From Thermoprotei archaeon (GTDB lineage: Archaea > Thermoproteota > Thermoprotei > Thermofilales > Thermofilaceae): a stretch of 29,104 nucleotides of DNA. The stretch lies in assembly GCA_003649495.1 (NCBI GenBank), contig QMRZ01000005.1, positions 1 through 29,104 on the forward strand, in the 5' to 3' direction. Positions 1 through 7,144 of the stretch are shown one piece after another; position 1 is the stretch's first letter; every line of letters starts with the position of its first letter. Below the pieces are notes generated by a model that did not search any database, was not told the origin of the DNA, and saw only the letters and a list, made by a program, of their open reading frames with translations. The position numbers were made by a program, and so were the translations under genes.

Positions 1-821
1 AGGTGGGCGTGGAGCCCATACGGCTGACGAGGAGCCTCACGAACTCGTAGAGGTTAAGATCGCTAGAATTGGGATCTACCAGAGGCTGTGCGGAGGCAGC
101 ATAGATGAAAGATGGATTAGGTGACTACTTGATACTTACGGGATACCCTACAAGGTGATCAGGGACCCCCTGATTAGGGAGGGTAAGTTGCATGAAGAGG
201 TCGACATCCCCATATTACCTGATGACCCTCTGCCACTACTTAAGGGTGAGAATGTAGAGGAGGAGTTGAGCAAGCACTGGAGAGACCCGTAAAGCTCCCA
301 CCCTGGCCTGAGGAGTACAGGAGCGGCTTTGGAAAGGAGGGCGTTAAGCACATCAAGAGATTTGTAGAGGAGGGAGGTACGTTGATAGCTATAAGGAGGT
401 CTACAGAGATCCTCTACAAGGAGTTAAGCTTCCTCTGATGAGGGACTTAACTGAGGAGCTTAAGGATCCCCAGAGATTCTTCTGTCCGGGCTCCACCCTG
501 AGAGCACTTATCGATGTAGAGCATCCGCTAGTGTGGGGAATGCCGAGGGAAGCTAAAGTGCTATTCATGGACGGGCCTGTACTGGAGATAGTGCCGTGCT
601 ATGATAATGAGAAGTTCAAGGAGGTTATGATCGCGGATAATGATTTGCTGTGTAGTGGTTGGCTAATAGGTGAGGAGTAGCTGAGGAGGAGGCCGTTACT
701 AATAGATGCTGCCCTTGGGAAAGGGCATGTTTACGCCTATGCATTTAAACCCCACTTCGGGGGCCAGACCCATGGCACATTCAAACTACTCCTGAACGCT
801 GTATATGCCTACAGGAGCTGA
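1..821 (+). pseudogene. Decayed M14 zinc-carboxypeptidase-like gene, C-terminal GATase-like domain
   Basis: The conceptual translation reads as the C-terminal, glutamine-amidotransferase-like domain found in many archaeal and bacterial M14 carboxypeptidase-like proteins, but it is broken. Frame 2 (from base 2) gives 'VEVKIARIGIYQ' and 'DERWIR', then an in-frame TGA at 122-124 where the family has Trp, then 'TYGIPYKVIRDP', ending at TAA 290-292. The match continues in frame 1 from about 298 (PWPEEYRSGFG, FVEEGGTLIA) to TGA 436-438, then in frame 3 from 438 (ALIDVEHPLVWGMP) to an in-frame TAG at 678-680. After that it goes on to the family-typical end (GKGHVYAYAF, QTHGTFKLLLNAVY) and TGA 819-821. 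That is two internal stops and two frameshifts. The N-terminal catalytic part lies outside the window. Family assignment is from recalled motifs. Decay, not sequencing error, is favoured because there are four separate lesions. Confidence 0.75.
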
Positions 822-1087
822 GACCCCAACCTCTTTCCTGATCCCTACACAGCCTCTCTCAGCTGATGAGCGCCGGAACGAGGACTGAGAAAGGAGTTGT
901 GAGTAGTAACAGCTTATGTAACGGCTTACTTCTCATACGGGTTTAGGTGAGAGCCCTAAGCTATGTAAAGCTTCATAGCCTTTAGTCCCCCAACCTGATG
1001 GAACTTCGCAGAGACGGACAGCAAACAATGTGGATTAAAGTCATTAGCGGGAGATCAACCCGTCTAGGGCGCTATTACATGTAATTG

Positions 1088-1146
1088 GTTAATCAGCTCA
1101 TGAATGGCCTTTCATTAATCAACACTCGGCAAATTCATCATCTGTG
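1088..1146 (-). ncRNA. Box C/D guide sRNA (two 23S rRNA targets)
   Basis: Read on the minus strand: C box ATGATGA (1141-1135), a 12-nt guide (1134-1123), D' box TTGA (1122-1119), a 3-nt spacer, degenerate C' box ATGAAAG (1115-1109), a 12-nt guide (1108-1097) and D box CTGA (1096-1093). The 12/12 spacing is the archaeal norm. The target of the first guide (plus-strand bases 1123-1134) contains ACTCGGCAAAT, which matches a conserved 23S segment (E. coli roughly 1665-1675, recalled). The target of the second guide contains CATGAATGGC, matching the 23S segment around E. coli 1950 (recalled). By the N+5 rule the methylated bases would correspond to C1127 and T1101. The D' and C' boxes are imperfect and there is no clear terminal stem. 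RNA ends are approximate. Confidence 0.75.
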
Positions 1147-1166
1147 TGGAGATAAGGATCTTCACG

Positions 1167-1174
1167 CTAAAAAG
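1167..1174 (-). promoter_or_regulatory. TATA-like element of the minus-strand sRNA
   Basis: CTTTTTAG on the minus strand, 26 nt upstream of the C box of the sRNA at 1093-1141. The identical octamer sits 27 nt before the C box of the sRNA at 16217-16263, so it is probably the TATA box of both. Confidence 0.55.
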
Positions 1175-1337
1175 CTATCGGTAGGAGTACTCAGCAAATA
1201 GCAGTGGTGGACGATGCGGATATCGTCTCTATGAAGGAGGCTGACGTGGTTAATGATAGATAACTACTAAAGTGAAGCTAATATGAGGCTTAAGAAGCTA
1301 GGCTGTGAAATAGGAGCGGGATGGGTGGGATGAATCC

Positions 1338-2642
1338 TTGCCAGTAGCTGGAGGGCCTTACCCAATCGAGATGATAGTTGCTGAGATATTGGCCATGGTT
1401 GAGGATACTAGGTTGAGCTTAAGGGCTGTGATGGAAGACTACTTTAGGCGTAAGCCTCACCTGGAGAATGCTAAGAACTTAGCTAGAGCTTATGCTGCTG
1501 GTGTGCTGCGTTCATTTAAGTTAGTGGACGAGATCGCCCGCTATGTACTGGGCCTAGACGTATCTCAGTTAGATAGCTTTAGCAGAAATGCATTAAGAGC
1601 CCTCATATATGAGGCGAAGTTCAGGAGGATAGATAGAGAAAGAATCCTTGGTTTAGCTAAGCGCCTAAAGATAAGGCTCAGCTCTCGGGATCTCTCCTTA
1701 ATAAAGGAGGTAGGCTTAGACGAACTCGTTAAAGGGCGGAGCGAGGTCTCTAGGCTAGCCCTCACGTACTCTCAGCCCGAGTGGGTGGTTGAGTACCTCC
1801 TGAAGCTGTTAGGACACCGCGAGACCGAGAAGCTGCTAAAGGCGTTTAACAGGACTCCAACTACTTGGCTTCGCGTTAACACCCTTAAAATAAGTGTTGG
1901 AGAGCTGGAGAGGAGGCTTAGGAGGAGAGGGCTAGTGGTCGTGAGGGATGATGACCTTCCCTACATGCTTAAGGTATTGAGGAGCAAGGTGCCCCCCTCA
2001 CGGGTCCCAGAACACTCTAGGGGCATGTTCTACATACAGGATAAGGCGTCAGCGCTTGCTGTCCAGTGCCTTGGGGAGGCAGAATTGATCGCGGATCTGA
2101 CAGCTGCTCCAGGAGGCAAGGCTAGTCTCGCCCATCAGCTATGGAGCTCGGAAGTTCTAGCGCTTGAGCTAAGGAGGAAGAGGGCGTTAATCATGAAGGG
2201 ACTTGTGAGGCGCTTAGACGCCGAAGGCGTCTACATGATAAACGCCGACTCCGCCCACCCCCCTCTCCGCGTGAGGCTTAGGAAGGTGATAGTGGACCCC
2301 GACTGCTCGAGCCTAGGCAGGCTGGGGCACAGCCCAGAGATAAGGCTGTGGGTGAAGCCCACCATGGTGCTGAGGTATGCAGCTGAGCAGAGGAGGCTCA
2401 TTAAGGCGGCTTATAACCTCCTGGAGAGAGGAGGGGAGCTAGTTTACTCCACATGTACATTCACGCTAGAGGAGAACGAGGAGAACATTCTATGGGCGCT
2501 GAACGTCTTAGGATTAGAGCTTGAAGAGGCCCGTCCCAGGATAGGGCTTCCCGGGCTAATGGGCTTAAAGGAGGCACAGAGGCTTTATCCCCACCTCCAC
2601 GACACCGTGGGATTCTTTATAGCTAAGCTGAGGAAGCCATAA
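1338..2642 (+). CDS. NSUN/RsmB-family RNA (cytosine-5) methyltransferase with N-terminal NusB-like domain
   Basis: This 434-residue protein should transfer a methyl group from SAM to C5 of cytosine in tRNA or rRNA. The N-terminal ~130 residues are helical and NusB-like, followed by a RNA-recognition-like segment and a Rossmann methyltransferase. Motif I is DLTAAPGGK (253-261), motif IV is DPDC (320-323) and motif VI is STC (371-373), so both catalytic cysteines, Cys323 and Cys373, are present. Family members normally have Pro before the motif IV Cys (DAPC/DPPC); here it is Asp. The start is TTG at 1338, with a weak GGTGGG upstream and an in-frame stop at 1311. ATG 1371 is the only reasonable alternative. 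The next gene begins 4 nt after the stop, so the two are probably cotranscribed. The RNA target cannot be told from sequence. Confidence 0.88.
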   Translation: MPVAGGPYPIEMIVAEILAMVEDTRLSLRAVMEDYFRRKPHLENAKNLARAYAAGVLRSFKLVDEIARYVLGLDVSQLDSFSRNALRALIYEAKFRRIDRERILGLAKRLKIRLSSRDLSLIKEVGLDELVKGRSEVSRLALTYSQPEWVVEYLLKLLGHRETEKLLKAFNRTPTTWLRVNTLKISVGELERRLRRRGLVVVRDDDLPYMLKVLRSKVPPSRVPEHSRGMFYIQDKASALAVQCLGEAELIADLTAAPGGKASLAHQLWSSEVLALELRRKRALIMKGLVRRLDAEGVYMINADSAHPPLRVRLRKVIVDPDCSSLGRLGHSPEIRLWVKPTMVLRYAAEQRRLIKAAYNLLERGGELVYSTCTFTLEENEENILWALNVLGLELEEARPRIGLPGLMGLKEAQRLYPHLHDTVGFFIAKLRKP

Positions 2643-2646
2643 GCGT

Positions 2647-3231
2647 GTGAAGGAGCCTAGCAGGAGCAGGGCTGTGACGCTCACTGCAGTAATGGCTGCT
2701 ACAGCACTCCTAATATCCATCATGAAGGTTGAATTCCCCTTCTACCCCCTGGTCTACCTGAAGTTCGACTTCGCTGAGGTGCCCTCAGCGCTAACCTACA
2801 TGCTAGCTGGTCCAAGGTGGGGCTATATGTGCGCCCTCGTCCACTACGCTGGTCTGCTGGCAAGCAGGGGAGATCCCCTGGGCCCTACCATGAAGTTCCT
2901 TGCAGTTGCCTCAATGCTCCTCGGGATGCAGCTTGCCCGAGGGCGCCAGAGACTATCGATAGTCTTAGGAGCTCTCGTGAGAGTACTAGCGATGTCTGTG
3001 GCTAACTTACTTGTTGTATGTGTGTTATTCCCCAGCTGGCTACCCATCATAAGAGAGTTACTGCTGACAGCGGGGATCAGGGTGGGCGGTTGGGGCGATG
3101 TTCTTGCGGCTGCATTGCTACTAACGGGAGTGTATAACCTCCTCCACACACTGCTCTCCGTCTTGCCAGCCCTCTTAATCGTCAGAGAGGTGCGCAGCAG
3201 GCTTGGATGGCCTACCTCTCCTTTACAGTAG
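2647..3231 (+). CDS. ECF transporter S component (RibU-like)
   Basis: A 194-residue hydrophobic protein with about five to six membrane segments. After the first helix it has the motif 'KFDFAEVPSALT' then 'GPRWGYMCALVHY', which resembles the RibU/FmnP riboflavin S components and related vitamin-binding subunits (KxDFSDVP...GPxxG). S components capture a vitamin and dock with an energising EcfT/EcfA module. No EcfA or EcfT gene is in this window, so a shared module elsewhere is implied. Start is GTG, 4 nt after the NSUN stop. The 3' end overlaps the convergent surface-protein gene by 20 nt. Riboflavin is the nearest guess for substrate, but the neighbouring DUF4430 protein leaves cobalamin or another cofactor open. 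Confidence 0.7.
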   Translation: MKEPSRSRAVTLTAVMAATALLISIMKVEFPFYPLVYLKFDFAEVPSALTYMLAGPRWGYMCALVHYAGLLASRGDPLGPTMKFLAVASMLLGMQLARGRQRLSIVLGALVRVLAMSVANLLVVCVLFPSWLPIIRELLLTAGIRVGGWGDVLAAALLLTGVYNLLHTLLSVLPALLIVREVRSRLGWPTSPLQ

Positions 3232-3892
3232 CCCGAATTATTCTCTTCTTACGCCAGATGCTGTATTCGTACGCGATTATGTACAGTATCAGTGGTATGA
3301 GCGCAGCCACTACGAGTATACCTATGAGCTCCGAAGTCGATAAGGGATAACCACCTATTATGGCGAAGATGTCGAGCTGTATCCTCAGCTCACGCGTCTC
3401 ATCCAGTTCAAGCATCGTCCTCGCAGTCCTTCCCCCATACTCCACCTCAATAGTGTACGTCCCGCTGGGCAGTAACGTGCTGTAGACGCCCGACTCATCC
3501 GTAGAGCCTGTTTCTACTAGCAAATCTCCATAGAGTATCTTCACGTAGGCTCCAGCTAGACCCTGCCCTCTCGAGCCCACGACGCTTACCCTGAGAGGAT
3601 AAATGTTGGGGACTGTTATCGAGGAGTTATCAGGTGTCACTACACACTCATAGCCCACAGGCACGCCTTTCCAGCTCACAACCCTCACACGTAGAATTCC
3701 TAGAGGGACTTCCTTTACGATGAGGATCCCGTCTCGCCCCACTCGCGTTCTAATGACTGTTCCATCTAGCTTCTCTACCTCTACAACCGCCCCCTCCAGT
3801 GATACTCCACCATAAGCCGAGAGAGTAAGGGGGAGTGCTGAGGCAGTAGCCGCTACCCAGAGCACTATTATTGCCATTATGGACAGCCTCAT
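3212..3892 (-). CDS. Membrane-anchored surface protein with carboxypeptidase-regulatory-like (Ig-fold) repeats
   Basis: A 226-residue protein with an N-terminal signal peptide (about residues 1-19, ending ATASA). Two beta-rich segments follow. The second (about 105-170) has the pattern 'GAYVKILYGD...TDESGVYSTLLPSGTYTIEVEY', typical of carboxypeptidase-regulatory/CNA-B-like domains. A single membrane helix (about 185-208) and a basic tail (WRKKRIIR) close the protein, so it should display its domains outside the cell. It is the last gene of a three-gene minus-strand operon, 23 nt after the regulator gene, with a GGTG Shine-Dalgarno sequence just before ATG 3892. Its specific role is unknown. 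Confidence 0.65.
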   Translation of the reverse strand: MRLSIMAIIVLWVAATASALPLTLSAYGGVSLEGAVVEVEKLDGTVIRTRVGRDGILIVKEVPLGILRVRVVSWKGVPVGYECVVTPDNSSITVPNIYPLRVSVVGSRGQGLAGAYVKILYGDLLVETGSTDESGVYSTLLPSGTYTIEVEYGGRTARTMLELDETRELRIQLDIFAIIGGYPLSTSELIGILVVAALIPLILYIIAYEYSIWRKKRIIRATVKER

Positions 3893-3915
3893 GCTACACC
3901 TTCACCGTGGTAACA

Positions 3916-4542
3916 TCACAAGATGCCTTTTCTAGCTAACGCAGATGCCTCCAGTAGACCCCTCACACAGGGAAACAGGCTATCGGCGTAAGCCACTACG
4001 TAGGTCTTGGCGGTCGAAGGCATCGTGGAGAGCACTGTGTAAAGCCTGGGCATCTCCCTCCGTAGGTCATAACCCTCAACTAGAGGGAGGTAGAGATCTC
4101 CAGTAGGTGACCTCTTAATTATCAATGCCGCCTTAGCCCCGGCTCTGACTATGGTATCCCTAGCCCTGACGACATCTCCTATCTCGCCTTCAAGTGCAGC
4201 TACAGCTCCCCTTAACTCCTCCTCCCATACTACCTCCTCCTCCAGCACCCGAATTTCCAGTATGCCTAGCGCATTAAGCACCCTTCTCAGCGCTCTAAAG
4301 CCCTTGGGTGTAAGCCTGCTTCCACCTCTGAGTACTTCAATTAGCCCGAGCTCCCTCAGCCTCCTGTAAGCCCCTCTAATAACCCCCTCCCCCAGGCCTA
4401 GCTCTCTGCTGAGCGCATATCTCCCCTTAATTCCCTTACCCAGTGCCAGCATTACTGAAATTTCGACAGCGCTCAGCCGGAATTCCTCAGAACTTCCAGT
4501 GCACATATGCCCATTTGATGATAGCTCCATCCGGTAACTCAT
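3916..4542 (-). CDS. Winged-helix transcriptional regulator, DUF4443-like C-terminal domain
   Basis: A 208-residue protein. Residues ~22-75 form a winged helix-turn-helix (LSAVEISVMLALGKG, then ALSRELGLGEGVIRGAYRRL and a GGSRLTPKG wing). The C-terminal ~120 residues look like the archaeal DUF4443 domain, an uncharacterised probable ligand-binding module. The start is uncertain: ATG 4542 overlaps the upstream DUF4430 gene by 56 nt, ATG 4506 by only 20 nt, and neither has a strong Shine-Dalgarno sequence. Its position between a DUF4430 protein and a surface protein suggests a local regulator. A candidate operator is the palindrome at 4998-5015 in the operon promoter. Confidence is good for the HTH, moderate for the DUF4443 name. 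Confidence 0.65.
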   Translation of the reverse strand: MSYRMELSSNGHMCTGSSEEFRLSAVEISVMLALGKGIKGRYALSRELGLGEGVIRGAYRRLRELGLIEVLRGGSRLTPKGFRALRRVLNALGILEIRVLEEEVVWEEELRGAVAALEGEIGDVVRARDTIVRAGAKAALIIKRSPTGDLYLPLVEGYDLRREMPRLYTVLSTMPSTAKTYVVAYADSLFPCVRGLLEASALARKGIL

Positions 4543-4990
4543 ACTTATCGGCAGCTACTGGGCCCAGCGCCCACTCACCCTTATCCCTCTCGTAGATGTA
4601 CCACATCCAGGAGTAACCTTCACTCTTCGACATTATCTTCTCAGAGACGCCGTTGATTGAGGTGACGTAGACACCCCACTTCCCATGCTTATACTCAACA
4701 TTCGACGCCACAAAGAGGAGTGCTTTAAACACGGTTGACCCCCTAGGGAGGAGTGTATAGTTGTGCCACTCTAGAGTGCCATTCCCATAATCGATTACCA
4801 CGTCTACCCATATAACCCTCTTTCTAAGCTCGGCTAACGTCGAATTAACGTTCATCAGCTCCCCACGTAGTGAGCTCAGCTCTGCGGACAGCGCCTCCGC
4901 TCGGAGGTAGTTATGAGCTGCCAGCGCGCTTGCTAGGACCGCCCAGGCCAGCAGGATTATCAGTACCACGTGCTCGAGACGCGTGGCCAT
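4487..4990 (-). CDS. DUF4430-domain membrane-anchored protein
   Basis: A 167-residue protein with an N-terminal membrane helix (about 8-26), a short coiled-coil-like linker (EALSAELSSLRGELMNVNS, 32-50) and a C-terminal domain (about 57-167). The C-terminal domain has the DUF4430 hallmarks: DYGNGT, then 'STVFKALLFVAS', 'YVTSINGV', 'YSWMWYIYERDKG' and 'WALGPVAADKYELPDGAIIKW'. DUF4430 resembles the beta domain of transcobalamin/intrinsic factor and is often on secreted proteins near vitamin uptake systems (family knowledge). The ECF S component 1.3 kb away fits a cofactor-binding or capture role, but that is inference. ATG 4990 lies about 25-30 nt from a minus-strand TATA box, so the mRNA may be leaderless. 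First gene of a minus-strand operon. Confidence 0.7.
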   Translation of the reverse strand: MATRLEHVVLIILLAWAVLASALAAHNYLRAEALSAELSSLRGELMNVNSTLAELRKRVIWVDVVIDYGNGTLEWHNYTLLPRGSTVFKALLFVASNVEYKHGKWGVYVTSINGVSEKIMSKSEGYSWMWYIYERDKGEWALGPVAADKYELPDGAIIKWAYVHWKF

Positions 4991-4997
4991 GTTTTTT

Positions 4998-5015
4998 CTA
5001 GGATATCTATCCTAG
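4998..5015. promoter_or_regulatory. 18-bp palindrome, candidate repressor operator
   Basis: CTAGGATA-TC-TATCCTAG: two perfect 8-nt arms around a 2-nt centre, in the divergent promoter between the DUF4430 operon and ttuA. It lies between the minus-strand TATA box (5015-5022) and ATG 4990, where a bound repressor would block polymerase. The operon's own winged-helix protein is the obvious candidate binder. Confidence 0.55.
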
Positions 5016-5022
5016 ATATAAA
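5015..5022 (-). promoter_or_regulatory. TATA box of the DUF4430 operon
   Basis: TTTATATC on the minus strand, about 25-30 nt upstream of ATG 4990. On the plus strand the overlapping TATAAAC could serve ttuA, so the element may be bidirectional. Confidence 0.55.
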
Positions 5023-5074
5023 CTTATCTCTAGTGTGGTTTATGTGAAGCAGCTTCATGAGCTTATGAGGACGT

Positions 5075-6007
5075 ATGGCCGTATGCCGCGTGTGTAGGCA
5101 GAGAGCGGCAGTGAGGCTTAAATACGCTAACCTAGCTCTTTGTAAGCAGCATTTCATAGAGTATTTTGAAAGAAGAATATTTAGAACAATTAAAAAATAT
5201 AACATGATGAGAGAGGGAGATCGCGTAGCTGTGGCAGTTTCAGGCGGTAAGGACAGCGTCGCACTGCTCTACGCTCTCTCAAGCCTGAGAGAGAAGCTAA
5301 AGGTGGAGCTAATGGGCATTACCATAGATCTCGGGATCAAGGGGTATAGTGAGCGATGCGTGCAGATCGCCGTGAGGCATTATGAGCACCTCTCAATCCC
5401 CTACGAGGTAGTAGATGTGAGAGAGTACGGCTTTACCGTGGACGAGCTGAAGGGCTTGCGAAGATCGCCGTGCTCAGCTTGTGGAGTCATTAAAAGATAC
5501 CTCTTGAATAAGGTTTCAAGAGAGATGGGGGCACGAGTCTTAGCAACTGGACATAACCTGGATGACTTCCTTGCAGTAGTACTCCAGGCTTACATTAGGG
5601 GCGACCTACGCCTCCTCTCTAAACTAAAGCCGAGTTTACCACCCATTGACGGCTTAATCGCTAAGGTGAAGCCTTTAGTGGAAACCCCCGAGAAGGACGC
5701 CCTGCTATACGTCCTGCTAAGAGGGCTGGAGTACATGGAGGAGGAATGTCCTTATGCAGTAGGCGCTACGAGCATCGAATATAAGGCCTTACTGAATCAG
5801 CTTGAGGATAAGCATCCTGGAATAAAGCTACAGATGCTCAGAGCATTCCTTGATAGAATACAGCCGCTAATCACCTACGAGGAGCCGCCATTAGCCATCT
5901 GTGAGAAGTGTGGAGAGCCCAGTTCAGGCTCCATATGCCAGTTCTGCAGACTATTAGAGCTGTCGAGGACCAAGCTCGCTAAGAATAGGTGTAGAAAACT
6001 AAATTAA
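5075..6007 (+). CDS. ttuA: TtuA-type tRNA 2-thiouridine (m5U54) synthetase
   Basis: A 310-residue PP-loop ATPase of the TtcA/TtuA family. TtuA adenylates C2 of ribothymidine-54 in tRNA and replaces the oxygen with sulfur, stabilising the tRNA elbow at high temperature. All family features are visible: an N-terminal zinc finger (Cys4, Cys7, Cys23, His26), the PP-loop SGGKDS (56-61), a likely [4Fe-4S] site formed by Cys133, Cys136 (SPCSAC) and Cys225 (EECPY), the ATGHNLDD motif (157-164), and a C-terminal zinc finger (Cys276, Cys279, Cys288, Cys291). Two zinc fingers with three FeS cysteines distinguish TtuA from TtcA; the related Ncs6/CTU1 (wobble U34) is the main alternative. No sulfur-carrier (TtuB-like) gene is nearby. 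A C/D sRNA follows 24 nt after the stop. Confidence 0.85.
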   Translation: MAVCRVCRQRAAVRLKYANLALCKQHFIEYFERRIFRTIKKYNMMREGDRVAVAVSGGKDSVALLYALSSLREKLKVELMGITIDLGIKGYSERCVQIAVRHYEHLSIPYEVVDVREYGFTVDELKGLRRSPCSACGVIKRYLLNKVSREMGARVLATGHNLDDFLAVVLQAYIRGDLRLLSKLKPSLPPIDGLIAKVKPLVETPEKDALLYVLLRGLEYMEEECPYAVGATSIEYKALLNQLEDKHPGIKLQMLRAFLDRIQPLITYEEPPLAICEKCGEPSSGSICQFCRLLELSRTKLAKNRCRKLN

Positions 6008-6027
6008 GCATGCTCGCCATAGCACTC

Positions 6028-6094
6028 AAGCATGATGACCGCTGGAACTACTGACCCCTCAGGGGCGTGAGGAGGGCCAGGACGACTGACGTTT
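6028..6094 (+). ncRNA. Box C/D guide sRNA
   Basis: C box ATGATGA (6032-6038), 12-nt guide (6039-6050), D' box CTGA (6051-6054), 12-nt spacer, C' box GTGAGGA (6067-6073), 12-nt guide (6074-6085) and D box CTGA (6086-6089). C, D' and D are perfect, C' differs at one base, and both guides have the canonical length. A weak terminal stem AAGC/GTTT flanks the boxes. Predicted targets are TAGTTCCAGCGG and TCGTCCTGGCCC, with methylation opposite A6046 and G6081 by the N+5 rule; I could not place either in rRNA from memory. A TATA-like TAAATTAAG at 6000-6008, about 24 nt before the C box and overlapping the end of ttuA, could drive it. Confidence 0.8.
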
Positions 6095-6106
6095 CTCAGA
6101 GAGAAA
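6092..6106. repeat. Short inverted repeat after the sRNA
   Basis: TTTCTC-AGA-GAGAAA, 6-nt arms, immediately after the sRNA D box and 30 nt before the GTG of the next gene. It could be a processing or termination structure or an operator for the oxidoreductase; nothing decides between these. Confidence 0.3.
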
Positions 6107-6136
6107 ACTGATATCATAGCATTAGAAAATGTCCTC

Positions 6137-7144
6137 GTGGCGAGAGTAAATGTAGGCGTTGTAGGTCTAGGCGTGCAGGGCCTAGCTCATGTTGAGGCAT
6201 TAAGTGGGCTTCATGATGCAAGGATTGTAGCAGTAGCCGACCTGGATTTTGAGCGTGCTAAGAAGGTCGCGAGAGAGTATGGTATACCTAGAGCTTACGA
6301 CAGCGCTCATAAGCTAGCTCAGGACTCTGAAGTAGAGGCAGTCATAGTAGCGACTCCCGACTATGCACATCTAGAGCCTGTCATGACAGCCCTCAGGGAA
6401 GGTAAGCACGTGCTGGTGGAGAAGCCTATGGCGACCTGCCTCGAAGATGCTGAGAAAATGGCAGAAGAGGCCAAGAAGAGGGGGGTGCTGCTCATGGTGA
6501 ATTTTGAGAACCGCTTTAACCCTCCATTCGCTTACGTCAAGGAGCTACTTAGTAGGGGAGAGCTAGGTGTGCCCCTTCACGCTTACATTCGCCTTAGCGA
6601 CACAATATACGTGCCGAGGAAGATGCTATCATGGGCCTCTAAGACCAGCGTAGCATTCTTCCTCATGAGCCATACAGTTGATCTGGCTCGCTGGTACTTT
6701 GACGGGGAAGTACGAGAAGTGTACTCGGTATCTGTAAGCAGAATCTTGAAAGACATCGGGACTCCCGATGCATATGCAGCTATACTCAAGTTTAGAGGGG
6801 GATTTGCATTGCTAGAGAGTAGCTGGATACTCCCAGAAACTGAGCCCTCGATATTCGACTTCAAGCTGGAACTCGTGTGCAGCAATGGAGCAGTGTACGT
6901 TGATACTCAGAAAGAATCGTTGACTCTGTGTACAGCTAAAGCACACACGTATCCGCATCTTGCTAAACTGTACAGGCTTCACGGCACTCCAACAGGCTTC
7001 TTAAAGGAGGCGGATAGACACTTCATAGAGTGCGTAGAAGGGCGTGCTGAGCCCATAATAAAGGCTGAAGATGGCGTCGCTAATGTGAGGGTATTAGAGG
7101 CGATAGTTAAGTCATGTAAAGAGGGAAGACCCATCCGCCTATGA
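6137..7144 (+). CDS. Gfo/Idh/MocA-family NAD(P)-dependent oxidoreductase
   Basis: A 335-residue soluble dehydrogenase that should oxidise or reduce a sugar, inositol or related polyol with NAD(P). The N-terminal Rossmann fold has GLGVQG (about 10-15) and an Asp-terminated second strand (VAVADLD), which favours NAD. The family EKP motif is present (HVLVEKPMAT, about 90-99), with catalytic Lys. The C-terminal half carries 'MSHTVDLARWY', matching the family His/Asp catalytic motif. Start is GTG 6137. Its stop overlaps the ATG of the next gene (ATGA, 7141-7144), so the two are translationally coupled. Substrate unknown. It is separate in position from the other two paralogues at 17640-19642. Confidence 0.85.
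   Translation: MARVNVGVVGLGVQGLAHVEALSGLHDARIVAVADLDFERAKKVAREYGIPRAYDSAHKLAQDSEVEAVIVATPDYAHLEPVMTALREGKHVLVEKPMATCLEDAEKMAEEAKKRGVLLMVNFENRFNPPFAYVKELLSRGELGVPLHAYIRLSDTIYVPRKMLSWASKTSVAFFLMSHTVDLARWYFDGEVREVYSVSVSRILKDIGTPDAYAAILKFRGGFALLESSWILPETEPSIFDFKLELVCSNGAVYVDTQKESLTLCTAKAHTYPHLAKLYRLHGTPTGFLKEADRHFIECVEGRAEPIIKAEDGVANVRVLEAIVKSCKEGRPIRL

Larger units (their letters stand above)
822..1337. other. 516-bp stretch without an intact protein gene
   Basis: No credible complete coding sequence is present on either strand. The first third is featureless apart from an isolated C-box/D-box-like pair at 863-888. The middle carries a minus-strand box C/D sRNA (1093-1141) with a TATA-like element at 1167-1174. 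The last part (about 1150-1316) has coding-like fragments in shifted frames, for example one reading 'IAVVDDADIVSMKEADVV' before a stop. It may be another decayed gene, but I could not identify a family. Confidence 0.6.

Noticed and set aside
438..680. 80-residue open frame beginning at ATG 438
   Set aside because: It is a fragment of the decayed M14-like gene; the family match continues on both sides of its start and stop.
863..888. C-box-like CTGATGA followed by CTGA, flanked by a near-complementary CCTCTCTC / GAGAAAGG pair
   Set aside because: The guide would be 15 nt, there is no second box pair downstream, and the putative stem swallows part of the D box. Not enough for an sRNA call.
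1141..1316. Coding-like fragments (one reading IAVVDDADIVSMKEADVV, and a 16-codon frame near 1280)
   Set aside because: They are in different frames with intervening stops and match no family I recognise; possibly a decayed gene but unsupported.
2844..3149. 101-residue antisense open frame inside the S-component gene, and other long antisense frames such as 25664-26068 inside leuS
   Set aside because: They are opposite strongly supported genes, have low-complexity Ser-rich translations and no family features.
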